From NCBI GenBank assembly GCA_016177925.1, contig JACOUH010000134.1, positions 1 to 44,544 on the forward strand: a DNA stretch of 44,544 bases, in the 5' to 3' direction. A model generated the notes under the pieces. The model was not told the DNA's origin and searched no databases. It saw nothing but the letters and a program-made list of their open reading frames with translations. This DNA comes from Planctomycetota bacterium (GTDB taxonomy: Bacteria; Planctomycetota; Planctomycetia; Gemmatales; Gemmataceae). This document shows, piece after piece, positions 25,201 to 31,700 of this stretch (positions are counted from its first letter, which is position 1; each line of letters begins with the position of its first letter). The translations under genes and the position numbers were made by a program.

Positions 25201-25748
25201 CCCTTGGCCCACGCCACGTCATCACCGGGACGGGCCTGCCACTTGCCTTCGAGGCGGATGGCTTCCTTGTCGCAGAGGAGGACGGGGGCGGCGATGCTGA
25301 AGTTGCTGCGACCGTCATAGTAGTAGACGCGGACGGCGACGAGGTTGTATTCGCCGTGGCGGACGAGCTTGCGCGGAACGCGGTGGCGGGCCGGCTCGGC
25401 GAGTCCGCTGCGATAGCGCGGCGGAAAGGTGCCGGCGGCGCCGACCTGCGTCCCGTTGAAGTAGACCGCCCGCGCGTCGTCGACCGGCTCGACGAACAGC
25501 TCGACGTCCTTGTCCTTCCACGCCGCCGGCACCTTGACGAGACAGCGATACCAGGAGAAGCCGTCGGGCGAGGCGAGCTTGCCGGTCGGCGGGTTTTTCC
25601 AGGTGTCGGGAATGGGAACGAGGTGCCAGTCGCCCTTGCCGGGAGCGGCTTGGAGGCCAGTTAGCACGAGAACGCCGGCGAGGGCCAGCAGGGAAGCGGC
25701 GGCCGCAACGGCGACCGTCCGAGTGCGCGGAGAGCGTTGCATGGTCAT
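22218..25748 (-). CDS. PVC-type membrane-bound dehydrogenase with HEAT repeats and C-terminal cytochrome c domain
   Basis: The protein (1176 residues from the ATG at 25748) has a signal peptide or anchor (about 10-35). A jelly-roll domain like glycosidase sugar-binding modules follows (about 40-165; FSWYRCLVKVPAAW). A beta-propeller dehydrogenase domain (TIGR02604-like, about 240-620) contains FRVPADLTIETALCEPIVRQ, HEDTHGDGVFDKHKTFVDGL and GPDGALYIADLYEQRID. Helical HEAT-type repeats occupy about 640-1000. The C-terminal PVC-type cytochrome c domain (TIGR02603-like) carries CGKCH at 1053-1057 and YVIETKGGRVVSGFLAD. Such proteins are thought to oxidise sugars or alcohols outside the cytoplasm and pass electrons to heme. 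An upstream in-frame start would precede the signal sequence by 47 residues and was not used. Confidence 0.9.
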   Translation of the reverse strand: MTMQRSPRTRTVAVAAAASLLALAGVLVLTGLQAAPGKGDWHLVPIPDTWKNPPTGKLASPDGFSWYRCLVKVPAAWKDKDVELFVEPVDDARAVYFNGTQVGAAGTFPPRYRSGLAEPARHRVPRKLVRHGEYNLVAVRVYYYDGRSNFSIAAPVLLCDKEAIRLEGKWQARPGDDVAWAKGADKPEDVGGAVFDTVDKVDDVERYVRRRKGDHDPYPPAEALKRFRVPADLTIETALCEPIVRQPLSLSFDERGRMWVMQYLQYPDPAGLKMVSRDKHLRTVYDKVPPPPPHHFKGADKITIHEDTHGDGVFDKHKTFVDGLSIATSCARGRGGVYVLNPPYLLFYPDRNNDDVPDGDPEVLLEGFGLEDTHSVVNSLRWGPDGWLYAAQGSTVTGQVKRPGDKEAVHSMGQLVWRYHPESRRYEIFAEGGGNAFGLEFDAKGRVYSGYNGGDTRGFHYVQGGYYQKGFSKHGSLSNPYAFGYFSAMKHHSVPRFTHTFLLYDGEALPTPYRGKLFGVEPLQGQVVVSEVMRDRSSFRTKDLSRPVTTNDQWFRPVDIKSGPDGALYIADLYEQRIDHSSHYAGRVDRSNGRVYRLKGKAAAPLKPFDYSKLSGRELVGVLAHPDKWHRQTALRLIGDRKDNSLLPLLRQNIEGHTGQLPLESLWALNLCGGLSDEVALKTLDHADPYVRLWTARLLCDDRKVSPVVARKLAERARGESDVEARSQLACSARRLPAKDAIPLVRNLLARDEDVSDIHIPMLLWWAVESKCGSDPDAVLGLFADKGLWERPIVRQHIAERLMRRFAQAGNRKDLLVCARLLELASGQEHVKRLMAGFESAFQGRSLTDLPDELVKVMARVGGGSPGLRVRQGDEKATGEALKVIANEKADRRQRLQYVQIFGEVRQARSVHVLLALVEKSRDEALRQAALTALQVYPDAKIGSEVVRLYAKLPESVRGVAQTLLASRKAWALELLKAVDAGKLDRKLVPGDALRKILLHDDKQMASLVRKHWGDVQGATTEQMRRRIEQLTKVIRNGSGNPYAGRNLYMQNCGKCHTLFGEGGQVGPDLTSYQRSDLDRLLVNVVNPSAEIREGFENYVIETKGGRVVSGFLADQDNRVVVLRGVDGQNILIQRSQIDDMRKTDRSVMPEETLKDLSDQQVRDLFAYLRSSQPLP

Positions 25749-26019
25749 TGTGGTAGATCCATCGGTGCGGGCGGGGCGGGCGGGATAACAGGCGGGGTGG
25801 GAAGATCCCTGTTCGGTCATTGTGGCAGATCGCTCGCCAGCGGCAACCGCATTGTCCCCGGATGTTCCAGCTACTTGTCCCGCATACAATGAAGGAGTCG
25901 GCGCAGCCGGGCACGGGAGATAAACTCAAACGCGGCACCAGAGCCTGCGCTGTGGGAGCTGGCTGCTGGGTTTGGTCTTGAGCCAACCATTTGTGGCCCT
26001 ATTGAGTCCGAGGGATGCC

Positions 26020-26745
26020 ATGTTTCTCGTGGAAGATCAGCGTTTCGGGACCACTCACCTCATATTCACCTGGAAGAATCCACGACAAGACGGGTACACG
26101 GGCAATGTAATTGATGACGTCGGCCTCGATTACAACATGGAAGAGGTTCACAGTTGGCCCGACGGTCATGACCGTCCCGAGGTGTGCGTTGGGCGGGCTC
26201 CGGACAATCCGAAACACTACAAGGTGTTCAAGTACCTCAGGGACCGAGAGGCAGCTGGCTATCAGCCGGTCACCGGAACTCCTGACGTGTTTGGCTCCTG
26301 GTCCGATTACCTCAAATTATGGCACCCTGAAGACCTCCCGGATGAGGACTGGTTCGAGAGTTTGGAGGTATTTGACAAAGCGTCCCGTGAGCGGCGTCAA
26401 AGGTCAGAAATGCCTGCCTCGCCGACGGGAACCGATCGAGACGAGGTGGCAGCCTGGTTGGCAAAAACACACTTCCTCGCCGACACCGGCCTCCGAGAAA
26501 TTTGGTACTTGCCCCAAGGAGCTCCTCCCGACGAGCTTCGCTTCTTGGAGGTCAACGAACGCCTTGGCAGTGAGTCCAAGGTCGAACCGATTGACTTTGG
26601 TCTGGAGGTGGGGGGGACGCACTTCCTCCTCTTCGTCGCTGACATCACGGGGGACCAGCTGGCGCAGATCAAGCAGGATCCTTCTCGCTTACCGCCGGGT
26701 TGGTCGCTTAGTGGGGCCAGGAACTGGAGGAGGCGGAGAGCATGA
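26020..26745 (+). CDS. Uncharacterised protein, first gene of an immunity-like cassette
   Basis: I do not recognise a named family. The 241-residue product has an acidic N-terminal part (WSDYLKLWHPEDLPDEDWFE) and a C-terminal block of about 95 residues. That block (HFLADTGLREIWYLPQGAPP, FLEVNERLG, IDFGLEVGG, KQDPSRLPPGWSL) resembles, from memory, short uncharacterised bacterial proteins. No signal peptide or membrane span is visible. The ATG at 26020 has GAGGGA six bases upstream; a TTG 48 bases earlier is less likely. Its stop overlaps the next ATG (ATGA), so translation is coupled. The gene looks less GC-rich than its neighbours, suggesting acquisition. Confidence 0.7.
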   Translation: MFLVEDQRFGTTHLIFTWKNPRQDGYTGNVIDDVGLDYNMEEVHSWPDGHDRPEVCVGRAPDNPKHYKVFKYLRDREAAGYQPVTGTPDVFGSWSDYLKLWHPEDLPDEDWFESLEVFDKASRERRQRSEMPASPTGTDRDEVAAWLAKTHFLADTGLREIWYLPQGAPPDELRFLEVNERLGSESKVEPIDFGLEVGGTHFLLFVADITGDQLAQIKQDPSRLPPGWSLSGARNWRRRRA

Positions 26746-27239
26746 CCGAACACCAGCGGTTGTTCCTCGTCCAGGCGCGGACCAACTTTACGGTCTTCGG
26801 GTTGTTCCGGAAGGACTCCAAGTTGCCACGTTGCCATACGCTGCACTACCTGCAAATGGCGACCGAGATGCTCGGGAAGGCGCTTGCTTGGCGCCATGGT
26901 CCCCCTAAGAAGCAAACGCACCGCGCATTCGTCCCCTTTCTCCGAAGTCTCGCTGCAAATCGGCAGGCACAAAAGCAACTGGGTTATCAGGGGCAAAACA
27001 ACAGCTGGAAGCAGTTCATCCGAAAGAGCGTGCCGCTGGCCGAACGGGTCGAAAACCTGGCACCGGCCCTGTGCAAGGATGGTCCCAACCCGGAGTATCC
27101 TTGGCCGAATGCCGAGCCAGAAACGGCACCAGCAGAGCACACGTTCGAGATCTGGCAGGAACTGCAAGAAACGGCGGAGGGACGGCAGTTCCTCAGTCTG
27201 CTCGGCGGTCTCTTCGCAGTCGCGGAGGCGTTCCTTTGA
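26742..27239 (+). CDS. Small helical protein, possibly HEPN-like
   Basis: The 165-residue product is predicted to be mainly helical. The segment FLVQARTNFTVFGLFRKDSK followed by CHTLHYLQMATEMLGKAL has the layout of HEPN-type proteins, in which a helical pair begins with a residue run like HYLQMATEKLAKA. The classical RNase motif RxxxxH is not clearly present, so ribonuclease activity is doubtful. It overlaps the preceding gene by four bases and is followed after 31 bases by an SMI1/KNR4-type gene with its own AGGAGG site. HEPN proteins often serve in toxin-antitoxin or phage-defence systems; here that is inference. Confidence 0.55.
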   Translation: MTEHQRLFLVQARTNFTVFGLFRKDSKLPRCHTLHYLQMATEMLGKALAWRHGPPKKQTHRAFVPFLRSLAANRQAQKQLGYQGQNNSWKQFIRKSVPLAERVENLAPALCKDGPNPEYPWPNAEPETAPAEHTFEIWQELQETAEGRQFLSLLGGLFAVAEAFL

Positions 27240-27270
27240 GAGATCGTTCGCCGGCGCAGGAGGTTCGGGG

Positions 27271-27435
27271 ATGACGGTTGCTGACCTCGACCGCATCGAG
27301 CGCGCCCTCGGTTTCTCACTGCCCGCGTTCTACCGCAGTTTCATGGTTGATTACCCGCGTTGGCTGCTCCATAAGCAGTCCGAATGGCTCAAACCGATCA
27401 CCGAGTGGGACTTCGCGGACAACCCAGAGCGGCGG
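27271..27435 (+). pseudogene. SMI1/KNR4-family immunity-like protein, truncated by a repeat insertion
   Basis: The start MTVADLDRIERALGFSLPAF followed by YRSFMVDYPRWLL and ITEWDFADNPERR is typical of the N-terminal half of SMI1/KNR4 proteins, a large family that includes immunity proteins of polymorphic toxin systems. After 55 residues the sequence enters a 70-base palindromic repeat (27436-27505). The frame then continues to 27796 in low-complexity, shadow-like sequence overlapping the next gene. The second half of the domain is not recognisable afterwards, so a deletion accompanied the insertion. The start codon has AGGAGG eight bases upstream. Confidence 0.75.
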
Positions 27436-27505
27436 GTGGCATGCTTTCGCGGCCCTGCGGTCGCTCAACAAGGCCGGGCCGGAGGGGGCCGCGAATGCAT
27501 GGCCC
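27436..27505. repeat. 70-bp dispersed palindromic repeat, copy interrupting a gene
   Basis: Arms at 27436-27455 and 27486-27505 pair at 17 of 20 positions. The left arm is the gtggcatgctttcgcggccc sequence that is also the complement of the right arm at 6684-6703. Both copies are exactly 70 bases. Here it falls inside the SMI1/KNR4 reading frame. Confidence 0.8.
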
Positions 27506-27538
27506 ACTCGCGGGTGAACGAATCGGAAGGCACTCTGC

Positions 27539-27841
27539 TTGAGGCAAACCGTGCGAGAGTACGTCGTCGATGTTTCGGCGGCGACCTCGTGGGCGGAGTT
27601 CATCGGGGCCTTCAACCAGGGTTTCGTCCGACAGGTCGGCGGAGAGTGGAATGGCAACTTGGACGCCTTCAACGACTACCTTTGGTGGCCGGACGAGCAC
27701 CCCTACCGCTTGGTTGTGCGTGGATGGCATTTGTGTGCCTCCGCGGTCAACCAGCACGAGACCTGGGATCGGCGGCCTGTGCTGGATGTCATCGCTGAAA
27801 TCTTGCGTGACAATCCACAGGCTGAGGTCATCTTTGTCTGA
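27539..27841 (+). CDS. Barstar-family protein (barnase-type RNase inhibitor homologue)
   Basis: The 100-residue product has YVVDVSAATSWAEFIGAFNQ, then WNGNLDAFNDYLWWPDEHPY and a C-terminal VLDVIAEIL with AEVIFV. These correspond to the barstar fold, in which the NLDAL-W helix plugs the active site of barnase-like ribonucleases. The likely start is a TTG with GGAAGG nine bases upstream; an in-frame GTG 12 bases later is an alternative. It follows the broken SMI1/KNR4 gene. No barnase-type toxin is encoded in the window, so it may be an orphan immunity protein. Confidence 0.8.
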   Translation: MRQTVREYVVDVSAATSWAEFIGAFNQGFVRQVGGEWNGNLDAFNDYLWWPDEHPYRLVVRGWHLCASAVNQHETWDRRPVLDVIAEILRDNPQAEVIFV

Positions 27842-27931
27842 GCCTCCGTCGCACTGGGTAGACGACGCCGCAACAAAAGCCCTTTTGCGGCGGCCGGGAC
27901 GCGGAAGGCTCGCCCCGACAGGTCGGCCCCA

Positions 27932-28489
27932 TCACTCGAAGAAACGGCGGACGGGGACTCGGGAATCGGGGCCGAGCAGGTCGGGCAGACTCAGTTCGTC
28001 GTCGGCCGTCAGCACGCGCTGGATCTCGTCGGCGTGGTAAACCGTCAGCGTCTCCGTCTGCGGGTCGAGGACGCAGACGACCAACACAGCGGCGTTCAGA
28101 TACTCGCCGACCTTGGCGATGACCTGCGACCAGCGGTCCGTTGGTGAGCGAACCTCGAAGATCAACTCCGGGGTGACGGGCAGATACCCTTCCGGCAGAG
28201 GTCCCTTCGGCAGGCGGAGGTAGCTGTAGTAGCAGACGTCGGCCCCCCGCACTGTGTCGGGCCCGCGGTGGGTCACCACGCCGGAGTCGTTGCTCATCAC
28301 GCGGCCCAGGTCGTGCTGGCGGACGAAGCCGCTCACAACCTCAGTGATGTTGGCGCAGAAGTAGCCGTGACGCGGCGCGGGCATGTTCATCTCGACGACC
28401 CTTCCTCGGATCAGTTCGGTCGGCCGGCCATCGTCCGGCAAGAGACGGTATTCCTCGGCGGTGAGCAGCTTTTCGGTTGGCGCGGCCAT
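27932..28489 (-). CDS. Uma2-family (DUF820) restriction-endonuclease-fold protein
   Basis: The 185-residue protein begins LLTAEEYRLLPDDGRPTELI and continues RGRVVEMN, then HGYFCANI, RGADVCYYS and PELIFEVRSPTDRWSQVIAK. These are the Uma2-family blocks built on a PD-(D/E)xK nuclease fold. Candidate catalytic residues are Glu25, Asp84, Glu112 and Arg114 (often Lys in relatives). The family is highly expanded in planctomycetes and cyanobacteria; its role is uncertain and probably linked to mobile elements. A GGAGG site precedes the ATG. It converges on the barstar gene with a 90-base gap. Confidence 0.88.
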   Translation of the reverse strand: MAAPTEKLLTAEEYRLLPDDGRPTELIRGRVVEMNMPAPRHGYFCANITEVVSGFVRQHDLGRVMSNDSGVVTHRGPDTVRGADVCYYSYLRLPKGPLPEGYLPVTPELIFEVRSPTDRWSQVIAKVGEYLNAAVLVVCVLDPQTETLTVYHADEIQRVLTADDELSLPDLLGPDSRVPVRRFFE

Positions 28490-28514
28490 GTGCCCTGTTC
28501 CTCCGTTCGGGCCA

Positions 28515-28634
28515 TTAAAACGAGTCCATCATCCACTGACCGCCGTGCTCCGGGTTGCCGGCAAGGCGGCGGTTGCTCCTGTCGATCCAGAAGTCCATCA
28601 CCTCCAGCTTGCCTGTCGTGCTGGTGTAGCGACA
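28515..28634 (-). pseudogene. Orphan C-terminal fragment of an unidentified gene
   Basis: On the minus strand a coding-like stretch reads CRYTSTTGKLEVMDFWIDRS and then RRLAGNPEHGGQWMMDSF before a TAA. There is no start or ribosome binding site; upstream it runs directly into a palindromic repeat (28630-28685). It looks like the last 39 residues of a gene whose front was removed. The family is not recognised. Confidence 0.35.
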
Positions 28635-28685
28635 GGTGGCTCGCCTGTCGGATCGTCGGGCGGGGACAGCCGAGCTGGCTGTCCC
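28630..28685. repeat. Pair of small palindromes (REP-like)
   Basis: cgacagg/cctgtcg (28630-28650) and gggacagcc/ggctgtccc (28663-28685) lie back to back in the gap between the Uma2 gene and the ceramidase-dehydrogenase stop. The shared gacag/ctgtc core suggests related units. Confidence 0.55.
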
Positions 28686-28716
28686 TACGGCCTACCCTCG
28701 TTTCCGGCTTCGAGCA

Positions 28717-31700
28717 TTAAGGGGAGCGGACGGGGACGAGGGAGATCGCACGCAGGTCAAGCAGGGCACGACGGACCTGCTGGCCGTCAGGACGGAATGT
28801 CAGAGACTGCTCGCCTGCCTTCAGTGTGATCGTGCCGATCTCCTGGCGGCGATACTGGTCCCACCCACCCGTGCTGGCGACCCGACCGCTCAGCGGAGGA
28901 TCGCTGTCCAGGATGTAGGCATTGCCGGCGGAGTCGGGATGGCAGGCCCAGTCGAGGTGGACGGCATAGCGACCCGCCTTCTCGACGCGCACACGCCAGA
29001 CGACGCGGTCGTGTTCGCCGTGCCACATGCCGATATTGCGGAAGTCCGCCTCGAAGGCGATCTCCCCGCCGTAGATCTCGGCGTTGGTGGCGAGCAGAGC
29101 GAATTCCCCTCTTTCGTCCGGCGTGACGACAGCGGGATGGTTGCCCGGGAACTTCTTCGGACTTTCGAGGTTTGCGAGGTAGCTCATCAGGTCGGCGAGG
29201 TCCTGCTTCGACAGGTCCTTCTCCACCCCTTCCGGCATCAGCGACAGTCCGGTGTTGGTCAGCTGCTCGAGGTCGCGGCGGAGCAGCACTTGCTCCTTGC
29301 CCTCCTGGTTGCGCAGGGTGATGCTGGCAGCGGTCTCGCCGGCGAGGATGCCGTTGAAGGTGCGGCCGTTGGTCGTCACGGCCAGGTAATTGATGTAGCG
29401 ATCCTCGACAGCCCGGTTGGGGTCGAGGATGGCGACGAGCAGCGCCTGCGGCGAGCGGTCCGACAGGGCAGCGAGGTCGGGGCCTACGACGTTGCCCTCG
29501 TTGCCCAGACGGTGACAGACGGCGCAGCTCTTGAGGAACACCGCCCGGCCGTGCCCCGCGTCGCCCTTGAGACTTAGCGACTCGCGATAGGATTCGATGA
29601 CGCGGACGCGGTCCTTGCTGATGGCCCCGCCGAGCAACTTCTCCGCCTTGCGCCGCACGCCCTCGTCCTTGTGCGACAGCAGACGGGCGCGGCGGGTGGC
29701 GTCGAGGTGGGCCGCCTTGACCGTCCCCCTCTCCAGGCGGGCGAACAATTCTTCCAGCCAGGCGTCGCGGCCCAGGAGCACGTCGAGGACCTGAGCGCGG
29801 AGGGCCGGACTGTGCGACTCCCAGCGCTCCAACAGGGCGCGGGCCGCCGAGCGATTGGGCAGCCGGCCGAGGGCGGAAACGGCCGCGGACTGGATCGCGT
29901 TGGAGTTCTGCGGCACGAGGAGCCGGCCCAGCACCTCCGTATCGTCCTCATGGCGGCCGAGCAGGCCAAGCGCCGCCAGGCGCTCCGCCGCCGGGGCGCG
30001 GGCATCGGCCGCGGTGCGCCGCGCCTGGGTGAACAGCCGGTTCACACGTTCTTTTTCTTGTCTGTCGAGCAGGACGTCCAGCTTCTGCCTGCGGCTCTGC
30101 AAGGCATCGAGCACGTCCGCCAGTGCCGCCATCTGCCAGGCGGCGAAGCGGCCCGCGCGTGGAGTGCTGATCTCCTTGATGACGCGCGGCAGCGACTTAC
30201 CATCCCCCAGGGAGGCCGTCAGCCCCAGGAGCGGGCGGACGACCTTCTCGCGGACCGTCACGTCGGCGGTCTCCTCCAGCGCCGCCGACAGGATGGCGCC
30301 GACATTCCTCGCGTTGACCGAGCTGAACACGGCGGACAGCAAGTAGGGGTCATCGTGATGGCGTGCCGCGAGGACTGCCAGGGCCTTCGGGGCGCGGACG
30401 TCGTTGCACTCGCCGAGAGTGTACGCCACCTGCATGCGCACGGCCGCATCGGCGTCCTTGGCCCGGTCGAGCACGGCGGTCGCCAACTCGGCGTCAGCCT
30501 TCAACCACTTCTCGGACAGGCGAACAGCGTGACGACGAACGCCAGGATGCCGATCGCCCAGCGCGCGGGCGACGTCTGCGGTTCGCAGGGCGCCGAGGAC
30601 ATCGAGAGTGGAGAGGGCGTGCAGGCGAGCCTCGGCCCGCTTGCTCTCCCTCGCCATCTTCTTGAGAGAGGGCACCGCCGCCTTGTCGCCTTTCCACAGG
30701 AGCATCTGCTGGGCCAGGTCGCGCTGCGTGCCGTTGGGACTGTCCAGCGCCGCGACCAGCCCGCCGGTGTCGAGCTTGTCCAGTCGCGGCGGCTGGCGTG
30801 GCTTCCGATCCTTCGGGAAGAAGCGGTAGATCCGGCCCATCGCGGCGCCGGCACGGACGTCGAGTCCTTCCAGGGTCTCCGGGGGAATCCAGCGCGGGTG
30901 TTCGATCACGTAGCGGTACATGTCGACAACCCAGAGGGCGCCGCCGGGCCCTGTCCGCACTTGCACCGGCCGGAACCAGCCGTCGGTCGAGGCGAGGAAC
31001 TCCGACTCCTCCTCGCCGGCCGCCCGCGACGCGGCCAAGGTCGCGCCGCGTGACGACAGCACCATGCGGTGGACGAGCAGGTTGACCGGCTCACAGGAGA
31101 AGACATTCCCCGTGTACTCCTTGCCTAGTAGGTCGTCGCGGTAGACGCCCACCCCACAGGCCGCGGTCGGCCGGCCGGGCGGGCCGGAGAGCTTGAACAG
31201 TTGCAGATCCTGCGACGCGGGGAAGAGACGATTGCCGGGCGGGCCGAGGGCAACGTGCGGCGAGGGCGGGGCGACGTGGCGGTTGCGGGCGACGTAACGG
31301 TCGACCAGCGGGAAGTGGCGGGCGAGGGTTCCGCTGTCGCAACCGAACCAGTCGTCCCAGTCGTCGCGGACGCGGCCCTGCTGCGACACGCCGGAGACCG
31401 GCTCGACGTCGCCGGTGTCGGGGTTGAAGCGGAAGTCGCGATGGCTGAGGTCGACCTCCTTGCCGTTGAAACTCCGAATCTTGCCGCCAAACAGGCCCGA
31501 CGCGGCATAGACCCAGCCATCGAGGCCGTATTGCAGGCTGTTGACGCGGGCCTGGTAATTGTGCGTGGCAAAGCCCGTGAAGAGCTTCTTGACCACGTCG
31601 GCCTTGCCGTCGCCGTCGGTGTCCTCCGCGTAGAGGATGTCCGGCGCCGTGCAGACCAGCACGCCCTTGCGCCAGACCGTCACTCCCGTCGGAAAGGGGA

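Noticed and set aside
25743..25889. Upstream start for the dehydrogenase-cytochrome gene
   Set aside because: It would place about 47 polar residues ahead of a normal signal sequence.
25972..26019. Earlier TTG start of the first cassette gene
   Set aside because: The ATG at 26020 has a better-spaced GAGGGA site, and the extra 16 residues show no conserved character.
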